Assembly (NCBI RefSeq): GCF_002794355.1 | Contig: NZ_PGOI01000007.1 | Span: forward strand, 248,001 to 312,000 | Length of the DNA stretch: 64,000 bases | Origin: Pseudorhodobacter sp. MZDSW-24AT | GTDB lineage: Bacteria; Pseudomonadota; Alphaproteobacteria; Rhodobacterales; Rhodobacteraceae | Direction: 5' to 3' | In this document: in pieces, positions 45,661-54,117 of the stretch | Numbering within the stretch: the first letter of the stretch is position 1 | Layout: the number at the start of each line of letters is the position of its first letter | Translations under genes and position numbers: made by a program | The notes under the pieces: generated by a model | Database searches by the model: none | What the model saw: the letters and a program-made list of their open reading frames with translations, nothing else | Told to the model about the DNA's origin: nothing

Positions 45661-46127
45661 TCATCCGTGACGCCACACCCGACGACGCCGCCGCCATGGC
45701 CGCGCTTCTGAACCGCATCATCGCCATCGGCGGCACCACGGCGCATGAAACCGCCAAAACCCCGCAGACCATCCGCCACGATTACATCGACGGCCCCCAC
45801 ACCCGCACCTGCGTGGTGGCCGAAGACGAGGGCCGCATCCTTGGCTTCCAAGCCGTCGACACCACCCATGGCGAGGCGCATATCGGCACCTTCGTCGACC
45901 CGGACACGCAGGCCAAGGGCATCGGCGCGCAGATGTTCGCGCGCACCCGCCAGCTTTGCACCGACGCGGGCATCCCCGAGCTCTTCGCCGCCATCCGCGC
46001 CGACAATGTCCCCGGCCTTGCCTATTACGCGCGTATCGGCTTTGCCGACATCGGGCACGAACCCGATTACGCGCTCTCCACCGGCGCCATCGTCGGCCGC
46101 GTCCACCGCAAGCTCAGCCTGCGCTAA
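45657..46127 (+). CDS. GNAT family N-acetyltransferase
   Basis: A 156-aa acetyltransferase of the phosphinothricin/RimI-like group. MIIRDATPDDAAAMAALLNRI opens the fold, and VDPDTQAKGIGAQMFARTRQL carries the QxxGxG-type acetyl-CoA pyrophosphate loop. NVPGLAYYARIGFADIG is the conserved late strand-helix. The substrate is not deducible. It is coupled to serB by a 4-bp overlap. Its 3' end overlaps the convergent alpha-glucosidase gene by 14 bp. Confidence 0.9.
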   Translation: MIIRDATPDDAAAMAALLNRIIAIGGTTAHETAKTPQTIRHDYIDGPHTRTCVVAEDEGRILGFQAVDTTHGEAHIGTFVDPDTQAKGIGAQMFARTRQLCTDAGIPELFAAIRADNVPGLAYYARIGFADIGHEPDYALSTGAIVGRVHRKLSLR

Positions 46128-47721
46128 GCAGCAAGTCCGCCGTCCCTTCCACAAAGGCAAAGCCGTTCGGCCCCAGCGTCAGCCGCCCCGCTTCCAGATG
46201 CGCGGCATGGCAGGGCGCGCCCGGCATCAGTGCCCCTGCCGCCTGCACCACCACCGGACGCGCCGACAGGTTGAACACGCAGGCCAGTCCCTCGCCGCGC
46301 GCAAAGCCCAACAGCGGATCGGGCAGGTTGAAAAACCGCGTCCGCCCCAGCCGCAGCGCCGGCGTCGCCCGCCGGAAGGCCAGCATCGCGCGGTAGAACT
46401 CCAGCACCGACCCCGGCACCCCGTCCTGCTCCGCCACATTCCTCGCCATCTGCGCGGGCTTCACCGGCAACCACGGCGTCACCTCGGAAAACCCGCCATG
46501 GGGCGACCGGTCCCAGACCATCGGTGTCCGGCAGCCATCGCGCCCCTTGTAATCGGGCCAGAACCGGATGCCCGGCGGATCGGTCAGCTCTTCAAATTCC
46601 AGCTCGGTTTCCATCTGCCCGGCCTCTTCGCCCTGATACAGGCACACCGACCCCTCAAAGGACAACAGCATCGCCGCCGCCAGCTTGGCCACCGCATCGG
46701 GCGCGCCATGATCGGCCCAGCGCGTCGCGTGCCGGATCACATCATGGTTGGAAAAGGCCCACATCGGCCAACCCTCGGGCGCGCCCTGAAAGAAGCCTTC
46801 GATCTTTTCACGGAAATGCGCAGGCGTGAATTCCGGCCCCAGCATGTCAAAGCTATAGGCCATGTGCAGCCGCCCCGGCTGCGTATATTCCGCCATGATC
46901 GCCACATTGCGCCACGCGGCGTCGCCCACCTCGCCCACCATGGTGCGGCCTTCGTATTCATCGGTCAGCGCCCGCAGGCGCTCCAGCCAGCCCGGATTCT
47001 CGGGCCGGGACTTGGAATACAGATGATCCTGCATGTCATAGGGGTTCACCGGCGGGCGGTTGTCGCGCCCCGGCATCGGCCCGTTCGACCGCAATTGGGC
47101 GTCGTGGAAATAGTAATTCACCGTATCCAGCCGGAACCCGTCCACCCCGCGCTCCAGCCAGAAGCGCAAAACCTCCAGCGCCCAATCCTGCACCGCCGGA
47201 TTGTGAAAGTTCAGGTCCGGCTGGCTGGGCAGAAAGTTGTGCAGATAATACTGCCGCCGCCGCGAATCCCACTCCCACGCAGAGCCGCCAAACACCGACA
47301 GCCAGTTGTTGGGCGGGCTGCCATCGGGCTTGGCATCGGCCCAAACATACCAGTCGGCGCGCGGATTATCCCGCGTCATCCGGCTTTCGCGGAAAAACGG
47401 GTGCTGGTCGGAACTGTGCGAAATCACCTGATCGATGATCACTTTCAACCCAAGCTCATGCGCCCGCGTCACCAGCGCGTCAAACCCCGCCAGATCGCCA
47501 AACAGCGGGTCCACATCGGTGTAATCCGAAACGTCATAGCCCATATCGGCCATCGGGCTTTTGAAGATCGGCGACAGCCAGACCGCATCCACCCCCAGCG
47601 CGGCCAAATGCGGCAGCCGCGCGGTGATTCCGGCCAGATCGCCAATGCCATCCCCGTTGGAATCCTGAAATGACCTTGGATAGACCTGATAGGTCACCGA
47701 TCCGCGCCACCAATCCGCCAT
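46114..47721 (-). CDS. GH13 alpha-glucosidase (oligo-1,6-glucosidase/AglA-like)
   Basis: A 535-aa enzyme hydrolysing alpha-glucosides. The GH13 regions are present: VDAVWLSPIFKSPMADMGYD, LKVIIDQVISHSSDQHPFF, VDGFRLDTVNYYF (nucleophile Asp), MVGEVGD (acid/base Glu) and WAFSNHDVIRHATRW (third acid). No signal peptide, so it acts on imported sugar. ATG 47721 is favoured by a GGGGTG motif; an upstream ATG in frame adds nine residues. In related bacteria this gene sits in an aglEFGAK transport cluster; here no such genes are adjacent. A LacI-type operator lies just upstream. Confidence 0.93.
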   Translation of the reverse strand: MADWWRGSVTYQVYPRSFQDSNGDGIGDLAGITARLPHLAALGVDAVWLSPIFKSPMADMGYDVSDYTDVDPLFGDLAGFDALVTRAHELGLKVIIDQVISHSSDQHPFFRESRMTRDNPRADWYVWADAKPDGSPPNNWLSVFGGSAWEWDSRRRQYYLHNFLPSQPDLNFHNPAVQDWALEVLRFWLERGVDGFRLDTVNYYFHDAQLRSNGPMPGRDNRPPVNPYDMQDHLYSKSRPENPGWLERLRALTDEYEGRTMVGEVGDAAWRNVAIMAEYTQPGRLHMAYSFDMLGPEFTPAHFREKIEGFFQGAPEGWPMWAFSNHDVIRHATRWADHGAPDAVAKLAAAMLLSFEGSVCLYQGEEAGQMETELEFEELTDPPGIRFWPDYKGRDGCRTPMVWDRSPHGGFSEVTPWLPVKPAQMARNVAEQDGVPGSVLEFYRAMLAFRRATPALRLGRTRFFNLPDPLLGFARGEGLACVFNLSARPVVVQAAGALMPGAPCHAAHLEAGRLTLGPNGFAFVEGTADLLLSAG

Positions 47722-47748
47722 TGCCGCACCCCACATAATTTGCGCCAC

Positions 47749-47762
47749 TCAAACCGTTTTGA
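47749..47762. promoter_or_regulatory. LacI-family-type operator upstream of alpha-glucosidase
   Basis: TCAAACCGTTTTGA has TCAAA/TTTGA arms around a central CG, the layout of LacI-family operators. It lies 28-41 bp before the glucosidase start. No LacI-type gene is in the window, so a regulator such as AglR would act in trans. Confidence 0.45.
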
Positions 47763-47835
47763 ATCGGGCGTTCAAGCCGAAATCGGAACAATCCGCGTGT
47801 TGCCGGGGTTGGGCATACAGATGTATACCACCCCC

Positions 47836-48915
47836 ATGCGCCAGACCCTGACCCAGATCTATGACGCCCGCATTGCAGCTGGCACCCTGCGCCCCGATCC
47901 GGCGCAATATGCCGTGCTGCCCGAGTTGGAAACGCTGCGCGCATGGCTCGAACAGAACGCCAGCCGCCGTACCGGCCTCTTTGCCGGGCTTTTTGCCAAG
48001 CCGCTGACGCCGCCCAAGGGCCTTTACCTTTGGGGCGGGGTCGGGCGCGGCAAATCCATGCTGATGGATCTGTTCACCGACGCGACCGAGATCACCCAGA
48101 AACGCCGCGTCCACTTCCACGCCTTCATGCAAGAGGTGCACCACGGCATCCACGCTGCCCGGCAAAAAGGCGTTGAAGACCCGATCGCCCCGGTGGCCGA
48201 GGCGATCATCAAAGGCACCCGCCTGCTCGCCTTTGACGAAATGCAGATCACCGACATCACCGATGCCATGATCGTGGGCCGCTTGTTTGAAAAGCTCTTC
48301 GCCGCCGGGGTGGTCATCGTCACCACTTCGAACCGGGTGCCGGAAGATCTTTATCTCAACGGCCTCAACCGCGGGCTGTTCCTGCCCTTCATCGATCTGT
48401 TGCGCGCGCATATGACCGTGCATGAACTCGAAAGCCCGAATGATTACCGCCAGCACCGGCTGGCGGGGGCGCAGGTCTATTTTCACCCCGCAGGCAAGGC
48501 CCGCGCGCAGATGGATGCGATCTGGGCCGATCTTACGGGCGGCAGCACCGGCCAGCCGCTGAAACTCCCCGTCAATGGCCGCACGGTCGAACTGCCGCGC
48601 TTTGCCAACGGCATTGGCCGCGCCAGCTTTTGGGAACTCTGCGCCCGCCCCCTCGGGGCCGCCGATTTCCTCGCCATCGCCGATGCGGTGCGCGTGCTGA
48701 TCGTGGAAGACATTCCCCAGCTTTCGGCCAGCAATTACAACGAAGCCAAGCGTTTTGTGTTGCTGATCGACGCTCTGTATGAGGCGCGGGTGCGCCTGAT
48801 CTGCTCGGCGGCGGATGAACCCGAACGCCTGTACACCGAAGGCACCGGCAGCTTTGAATTTGAACGCACCGCCAGCCGCTTGCGCGAAATGCAAGGCGCA
48901 GGCTGGGGGCAGTAA
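47836..48915 (+). CDS. zapE: Cell division protein ZapE (AFG1-like ATPase)
   Basis: A 359-aa AAA+-like ATPase. The Walker A is KGLYLWGGVGRGKSMLMDLF near residue 60; Walker B is LLAFDEMQITDITDAMIVG with the following VVTTSNRVPEDLYLNGLNR. ZapE binds FtsZ and acts on the division ring under stress in E. coli; mitochondrial relatives (AFG1/LACE1) assist protein quality control. Start is uncertain: ATG 47836 (MRQTLTQIYD) is preferred, with an in-frame ATG 15 nt upstream. Confidence 0.93.
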   Translation: MRQTLTQIYDARIAAGTLRPDPAQYAVLPELETLRAWLEQNASRRTGLFAGLFAKPLTPPKGLYLWGGVGRGKSMLMDLFTDATEITQKRRVHFHAFMQEVHHGIHAARQKGVEDPIAPVAEAIIKGTRLLAFDEMQITDITDAMIVGRLFEKLFAAGVVIVTTSNRVPEDLYLNGLNRGLFLPFIDLLRAHMTVHELESPNDYRQHRLAGAQVYFHPAGKARAQMDAIWADLTGGSTGQPLKLPVNGRTVELPRFANGIGRASFWELCARPLGAADFLAIADAVRVLIVEDIPQLSASNYNEAKRFVLLIDALYEARVRLICSAADEPERLYTEGTGSFEFERTASRLREMQGAGWGQ

Positions 48916-48967
48916 ATACTGGGGGGGCCGCAGGCTGTGCGTCAGCCGCGTTCGGCGTGGGAAAGTG

Positions 48968-48983
48968 TTAAAAATCCCTTAAC
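48968..48983. promoter_or_regulatory. CtrA-type box TTAA-N7-TTAAC
   Basis: TTAA, 7 bp, then TTAAC exactly match the consensus of the alphaproteobacterial cell-cycle regulator CtrA. It lies between the ends of two convergent genes, so no obvious promoter target exists. It may be a chance match in an AT-rich spot. Confidence 0.3.
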
Positions 48984-49011
48984 GGGGACAGGTCAAGTCC
49001 TTGATATCACA

Positions 49012-49042
49012 GTGTATCACAGGTTGACCCCCTGTGTTACAC
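49012..49042. terminator. Imperfect 12-bp inverted repeat at the end of the TauE/SafE gene
   Basis: GTGTATCACAGG pairs with CCTGTGTTACAC with one mismatch and a 7-nt loop. The stop codon of the minus-strand permease gene (49037-49039) lies in one arm. There is no T run on either side, so it may work with Rho or as an mRNA 3' stabiliser. Confidence 0.4.
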
Positions 49043-49801
49043 ACCCCAGACCTGCCACAGCAACCGCGCAGCCATCAGGCTCGAGGTGATGACCAGCAAA
49101 GGCTTGATCAGCCCCGCCCCCACCCGCATCGCGAGCCGCGCCCCCAAGGCCGCCCCCCCGGTCTGAGCCGCCGCCATCGCGAGCCCCACCGCCCACCACG
49201 TCGCCCCCGAAAAGACGAAGACCATCAAAGAGCCGAAGTTGGAGGCAAAGTTCAAAAGCTTGGTATGGGCCGTCGCCTTGAGCACCCCATAGCCCGCCAG
49301 CAGGATGAAGCCGAGCATGAAGAAACTCCCCGTCCCCGGCCCAAAGAACCCGTCATAGGCCGCGATGAGCGGGACGGCCGTAAAGGTGAACACCCCCGGC
49401 CCCATCCGCTGCGCCCGGTCCAGATCCGTCAGCCCCGGCTTGAAGGCAAAGAACAAGGCCACCGCCACCAGCACCACCGGCATGATCACCCGCAAGACCT
49501 CGGCCGGGATCAGATGCGCGACCAGCGCGCCCCCGGCCCCCGCCAGCAGGCTGACGAGCGCCATCCCGGCCTGATCCTTGAGCCGCACATGCCCCGCCCG
49601 TGCATAGCTGATCATCGCCGTCCCCGACCCGAAACAGCCCTGCAGCTTGTTGGTCGCCAGCGCCTCCACCGGGTTCGCCCCCGCCAGCAGCAAGGCAGGC
49701 ACCGTGATCAGCCCGCCCCCGCCCGCGATGGCATCGACAAAGCCGGCCAGAAAGGCGGCAAGGATCAGCAGGGCCACAAGATCGGCGGTCACTTCAAACA
49801 T
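49037..49801 (-). CDS. TauE/SafE (TSUP) family anion permease
   Basis: A 254-aa membrane protein with about seven to eight helices arranged as two repeats. Each repeat begins with a Gly-rich stretch typical of the family: GFVDAIAGGGGLITVPALLL near residue 20 and YDGFFGPGTGSFFMLGF near residue 150. LATNKLQGCFGSG is also a family marker. TSUP members export sulfite, sulfoacetate or other organosulfur anions; the substrate here is not known and no sulfur genes adjoin. It stands alone, convergent with zapE. Confidence 0.9.
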   Translation of the reverse strand: MFEVTADLVALLILAAFLAGFVDAIAGGGGLITVPALLLAGANPVEALATNKLQGCFGSGTAMISYARAGHVRLKDQAGMALVSLLAGAGGALVAHLIPAEVLRVIMPVVLVAVALFFAFKPGLTDLDRAQRMGPGVFTFTAVPLIAAYDGFFGPGTGSFFMLGFILLAGYGVLKATAHTKLLNFASNFGSLMVFVFSGATWWAVGLAMAAAQTGGAALGARLAMRVGAGLIKPLLVITSSLMAARLLWQVWGV

Positions 49802-49861
49802 CTCGGCCCCACAAGGATTGCGGGGCCGTTCTGATCTGCCTGCGGGTGGATGTAAAGACCG

Positions 49862-51763
49862 CTAGAGCGCCGCCCAATGCACGCCCGCCGCCGGGATCGT
49901 CACCCCCGCCCACTCCACCGCGACCGGGTTGTAGTTGAACCAGAACCGGTGGCTGTCGCTGTCGCGCCGCCGCAACCCTTCGGGCAGCATCTCGACCGTC
50001 AGCCCCGCCCGCGCACAGGCCGCGATCAGGATGCGGTCCAGCGCAGCATCATCGGGCCAGCCCGCCAGATAGTGCAGCCCCCCCGCGGCGATCAGCGCGG
50101 GATGGCCATCCTCGGCCACCTCCAGCACCTCAGCGCTCGTCTCCACCTTCTCGCGCCAGTGGAGCAGATTGCCCCCGCCCACCAAAGGCACCGGCACATC
50201 CGGCGGCAGGCTTTCCACCCGCATCACCGTGGCCTGCAACCCCGGCAGGTTCGGTGGCAGCGGCACCGGCGTGGCAAACTCCACCGTCTTGGCATTGCTG
50301 CGCGGGCCGATGATGCTTTGCCCCTGATGCGCGGCCAGTGCGGCCAGAAACGCCTCGGAGAGCGTGGCCACACCGGGGGCCAGCACCAGCGGATAGGCGG
50401 ACAGATCGGCGGTATCGGGCGGCAGAATATCCACATTCAGCCCCAGCCGCCGCAGACCTTTGTAAACGTGGAACACCAGCCGGAAGTAATCGAAATCCCG
50501 CCCCTGCGGCTGCGTCTGCCAAGCCCAGGCCGAGGCATAGTCGAACACCAGCCCCACATCGGCCTTTGCCGTGCCCTGATCCGGCAACGCCGCCAACTCG
50601 CGCGCCACCTCCATCGCCTCGTCATAGGCGGGGGCGGCCACCGAATCCGGGCGCAGCAGGCCTGCGTGCATGGTTTCCTGCGCAAAAGGTGCCTGCCGCC
50701 AGCGGAAATAGCACACCGCCTCGGCCCCATGGGCAAAGGCCTCCCACGCCCAAAGCCGCGCCATGCCGGGCAGCGGGTCGGGGTTATAGGGCGCCCAGTT
50801 CACAGGACCGGGCTGCTGCTCCATGATCCACCACCGCCCGCGACCGACAGCGCGATACAGGTCGTGGTGCAGGGCCTGCAAATCCGGGTCGCCTTGGCGA
50901 ACAAAGCGCCGCTTGTGCTCGGGCGAGGCTTCCAGCCGGTCTGACAGGAACCCGAGCGGATAGCTGTCCCAAGACGCGATATCGAGATCTGCGCCGACGT
51001 CGAAATGGTCGAAATCGGTGATCCGGCCCATGTAATTATGCGCAATCGGCGCGTCAGTATGGCGGCGCAGGATCTCGGTCTGCAAGCGGTTGAAGCTGAC
51101 GACCTCGTCACTCGCAAAGCGGCGGAAGGCCATCACATGCGCGGGGTTCGCCTCTGTCACCGTCAGGTTGGGCAGGCCGATGTCGTCAAAGCGGTCATAG
51201 TCCATCGACCAGAACACATTGCCCCAAGCGCGGTTCAGCGCGTCGGTGGATTGATACCGCTGCGCGCACCAATCACGGAACGCGGCAAGGGCTGCGGGCG
51301 AATAGGACAGCACGGTATCATGGCAGGCGTATTCGTTATCGGTCTGCCACGCGGCCACGTGCGGGTTGCGGCCATAGCGTTCGGCCATCGCCTGCACGAT
51401 CCGCGCGCAATCCTGCCGATAGCCGCGGTGCGAGAAATCATAATGCCGGCGCGAGCCAAAGCCGCGCGGCCGCCCTTGGGCATCGACCGCCAGCATATCG
51501 GGGTGGCGGTCCAGCATCCAGCGCGGCGGGGTCGCCGTTGGCGTGCCCAGCACCACCTTCAACCCATGCCGTCCCAGCGTGTCAATCGCGCGGTCAAGCC
51601 AGCCCCAGTCATAGGTGCCCGGCACCGGCTCCATCCGTGCCCATGCGAATTCACCGATCCGCACCCAAGTCAGCCCAAGGGCTGCCATGCGGGCGGCGTC
51701 TTCCTCCCACTGCGCCTCGGGCCAATGTTCAGGGTAATAGCAGACGCCAAGGGTGCGCTTCAT
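49862..51763 (-). CDS. GH42 beta-galactosidase
   Basis: A 633-aa intracellular enzyme removing terminal beta-galactose. The N-terminal TIM barrel starts LGVCYYPEHWPEAQWEEDAA. The acid/base Glu is E144 in QTDNEYACHD and the nucleophile is E315 in IMEQQPGPVNW. A glutamine-amidotransferase-like trimerisation domain and a small beta domain follow, as in other GH42 enzymes. No signal peptide. It is the last gene of the galactoside operon and 22 bp downstream of the lactonase-like gene. Confidence 0.95.
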   Translation of the reverse strand: MKRTLGVCYYPEHWPEAQWEEDAARMAALGLTWVRIGEFAWARMEPVPGTYDWGWLDRAIDTLGRHGLKVVLGTPTATPPRWMLDRHPDMLAVDAQGRPRGFGSRRHYDFSHRGYRQDCARIVQAMAERYGRNPHVAAWQTDNEYACHDTVLSYSPAALAAFRDWCAQRYQSTDALNRAWGNVFWSMDYDRFDDIGLPNLTVTEANPAHVMAFRRFASDEVVSFNRLQTEILRRHTDAPIAHNYMGRITDFDHFDVGADLDIASWDSYPLGFLSDRLEASPEHKRRFVRQGDPDLQALHHDLYRAVGRGRWWIMEQQPGPVNWAPYNPDPLPGMARLWAWEAFAHGAEAVCYFRWRQAPFAQETMHAGLLRPDSVAAPAYDEAMEVARELAALPDQGTAKADVGLVFDYASAWAWQTQPQGRDFDYFRLVFHVYKGLRRLGLNVDILPPDTADLSAYPLVLAPGVATLSEAFLAALAAHQGQSIIGPRSNAKTVEFATPVPLPPNLPGLQATVMRVESLPPDVPVPLVGGGNLLHWREKVETSAEVLEVAEDGHPALIAAGGLHYLAGWPDDAALDRILIAACARAGLTVEMLPEGLRRRDSDSHRFWFNYNPVAVEWAGVTIPAAGVHWAAL

Positions 51764-51785
51764 GGGTAGGGTCCAGTGTTTGGGA

Positions 51786-52616
51786 TCAGAGCAGGACGCG
51801 CGGCTCGGCGCGGCCCTTGAAAGAGGTGTCCACCGCAAAGGTCTGGCCGTTTGCGGGGTTTGCGTCGGTCAGATCGCGCGCGGCCGAGGTGCAGTAAAGA
51901 CGGCTGAAATCCGCGCCGCCAAAGGCCGGACAGGTGGTTTGCGGGCAGGGAAAATCGTAGTGCGCCAGCTTTTCGCCTGCGGGCGTATAGGCTTCGACAC
52001 AGCCACGCCCCCAGAAGGCAATCCACAGATTGCCCGCCGCATCGGTGACCGCCCCATCGGGATACCAGCCTGGCGCGGTGAAATCCAAAGCGACCTCCGG
52101 CGCGGCACAGGGCCAGCCGCTCGCATCCAGCGCCACCCGCATCACCTGATGCGTCGGCGTGTCGCTGAAATAGGCGGTGCGGCCATCGGGGGCGAAGCAC
52201 TGCGCATTGGTCACGGTGATGCCGCCCCACAGCTTGCGCATTTCGCCCTTGTAAAAACGGTAGAATGCACCTGCGCCTTTGGTTTCCTGCTTGGACATGG
52301 TGCCGATCCAGAAGCCGCCCATCGGATCGGCGCGGCCATCGTTCGACCGGTTGCCCGCGATCTCGGGTTCAAGCGCGCACAGCGTTTCCTCGGCCCCGGT
52401 GGACAGATCAAAGCGGAACAGCCGCGACTCGGATGCGATCAGCAGCGCATCGCGGCTGATCCAGCCCGCCGCGCTGACGATCTCCGGGAAATCCCACTGG
52501 CGGCTGGCGGAATGCAAACGCTTGTTCACAATGTCGAACCACAGCAACTCCCCCCGCTCGGGGTGCCAGAGCGGCCCTTCGCCCAAGGTGCAGTTGGTGG
52601 TGTCAAACACCGTCAT
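51786..52616 (-). CDS. SMP-30/gluconolactonase family protein (probable galactonolactonase)
   Basis: A 276-aa six-bladed beta-propeller lactonase. [20 protein letters not shown] supplies the first metal-binding Glu, [19 protein letters not shown] the Asn/Asp pair and [20 protein letters not shown] the catalytic Asp. The position between dgoA and the beta-galactosidase suggests that it opens galactono-lactone to galactonate. The family also includes gluconolactonase and arabinolactonase, so the sugar assignment is by context. Its ATG overlaps the dgoA stop by 4 bp. Confidence 0.88.
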   Translation of the reverse strand: MTVFDTTNCTLGEGPLWHPERGELLWFDIVNKRLHSASRQWDFPEIVSAAGWISRDALLIASESRLFRFDLSTGAEETLCALEPEIAGNRSNDGRADPMGGFWIGTMSKQETKGAGAFYRFYKGEMRKLWGGITVTNAQCFAPDGRTAYFSDTPTHQVMRVALDASGWPCAAPEVALDFTAPGWYPDGAVTDAAGNLWIAFWGRGCVEAYTPAGEKLAHYDFPCPQTTCPAFGGADFSRLYCTSAARDLTDANPANGQTFAVDTSFKGRAEPRVLL

Positions 52617-53221
52617 TTCACCGCCTCGTCATAGGCGGCCACAATGGCCTTGGCCCGCGCCGTCACCTCGGCCACCGACAGACCGGGGGTGTAAAGCGCG
52701 GTGCCGATGCCAAAGCCGTTTGCGCCCGCCTTCACCCAGTCGCCAAAGTTCTGCGCCCCGGCCCCGCCGACCGCGTAGACCTGACAGCCTTTTGGCAACA
52801 CCGCGCGGATCGCCTTGACCCCTTCCGGCCCGATCAGCGAGGCCGGAAAGATCTTCAACCCATCCGCCCCGGCCTTCAGCGCGGCAAAGCATTCGGTCGG
52901 CGTCATCACACCGGGCCAACTGTCCATCCCACGCGCCTTGGTGGCGGCAATCACCTCGGGGTCGCAGTTGGGCGACACGATCAGCGTCCCCCCCGCCGCC
53001 TGCACCGCCGCCACATCCGCCACCGTCAGCACCGTGCCCGCGCCGATCTGCGCCACACCCTGCAAAGCCCGCGACATGGCCGCGATCGACGTCAGCGGGT
53101 CGGGCGAGTTCAGCGGCACCTCGATCCGGGTGATCCCGGCGGCCACAAGCGCCTCGGCCACCGGCACCGCATCGGGCGGGGTGATGCCGCGCAGAATGGC
53201 AATCAGGTTGCGGTGGGTCAT
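52613..53221 (-). CDS. dgoA: 2-dehydro-3-deoxy-6-phosphogalactonate aldolase
   Basis: A 202-aa class I aldolase splitting 2-dehydro-3-deoxy-6-phosphogalactonate into pyruvate and glyceraldehyde 3-phosphate. [14 protein letters not shown] holds the early Arg, [14 protein letters not shown] the Glu, IGAGTVLTV the next strand, and [11 protein letters not shown] the Schiff-base lysine. [10 protein letters not shown] resembles KDPGal rather than KDPG aldolases, supported by the adjacent dgoK. Start and stop overlap both neighbours by 4 bp. Confidence 0.94.
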   Translation of the reverse strand: MTHRNLIAILRGITPPDAVPVAEALVAAGITRIEVPLNSPDPLTSIAAMSRALQGVAQIGAGTVLTVADVAAVQAAGGTLIVSPNCDPEVIAATKARGMDSWPGVMTPTECFAALKAGADGLKIFPASLIGPEGVKAIRAVLPKGCQVYAVGGAGAQNFGDWVKAGANGFGIGTALYTPGLSVAEVTARAKAIVAAYDEAVK

Positions 53222-54117
53222 GCGGTGGTCTCCAACTGGCGGGCAAGGCTGGCCAACCCGGCGAGGCTACATTCTGTGGCGGGCAGCAGTCGTGCCTCTA
53301 CCCCTTGGGTGCGCAAAGCACGCGCATAGCTTTGGCACAGCGCATCGGCCCCAATCAGGGTGACCGCCTGCCCCAGCCAATAAGGTTTGGCCGCAGCCAG
53401 TTCGATCCCTATCAGCAGTCCCGAAAGCCGCGCGCGGGCGCGGGCGGGGGACAGGTCGGCGATCAGCCCTTCGGCACGCAGGTTGAACAGTTGCGCGCCG
53501 ATCCGGTCGGGGCGCGACAGCGCATCGGACAGGCCGGTATCAAAGGCGGCGTCGTCCCAGCCCTTGCCCTGCATCCCGTGCCGCAACACCGACTGTTCCG
53601 ACAACAGCGCAAACATCTCGCCGGTCAGGAAGGTCTGGAAACTCACCACCTCGCCCGCGCTGATCTGCGCCCATTTCGAATGGGTGCCGGGCAGGCACAT
53701 CACCCCGTCAAAGGCCGGATGCAGCGCAAGCGCGCCCGCGATCTGGGTTTCCTCACCGCGCATCACATCGGCGGGCTTGGCCTGCTTCAACCCCGGCGCG
53801 ATGAACACCGCGATCCGCGTCTCTTGCACCGGCACCTGCACCAGTCCGGCCCGGTCCAACGGCGTGCAAGGCACCGCGCGATAGGGCGCCTCGAACCAGC
53901 CCTGACGGCTGCCCGCCATGCCGCAGACGATAACCGGCACCACCTTTGCGCCCAGCCAAGGTGCAATCAGCGCCATCAGCGCGGGTTCGAACTGATCCCG
54001 CGTCAACCGCCCCATCCCGTCATCCGAGGTGGCCTGCGCGCGGACGCCCTCGGGCCCCATCGCCCAGACCCGCAGGTTCGAGGTGCCCCAGTCTACCGCG
54101 ATCCAGTCTGGCGTCAC
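53218..54117 (-). CDS. dgoK: 2-dehydro-3-deoxygalactonokinase
   Basis: A 299-aa kinase phosphorylating 2-dehydro-3-deoxygalactonate at C6. [15 protein letters not shown] is the phosphate-1 motif of the DgoK family, followed by [13 protein letters not shown] and [12 protein letters not shown] place the start at GTG 54117, because it makes a GTGA overlap with the alpha-galactosidase stop, like the ATGA overlaps elsewhere in this operon. A more upstream ATG (54156) would add 13 residues with no family likeness. Confidence 0.92.
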   Translation of the reverse strand: MTPDWIAVDWGTSNLRVWAMGPEGVRAQATSDDGMGRLTRDQFEPALMALIAPWLGAKVVPVIVCGMAGSRQGWFEAPYRAVPCTPLDRAGLVQVPVQETRIAVFIAPGLKQAKPADVMRGEETQIAGALALHPAFDGVMCLPGTHSKWAQISAGEVVSFQTFLTGEMFALLSEQSVLRHGMQGKGWDDAAFDTGLSDALSRPDRIGAQLFNLRAEGLIADLSPARARARLSGLLIGIELAAAKPYWLGQAVTLIGADALCQSYARALRTQGVEARLLPATECSLAGLASLARQLETTA

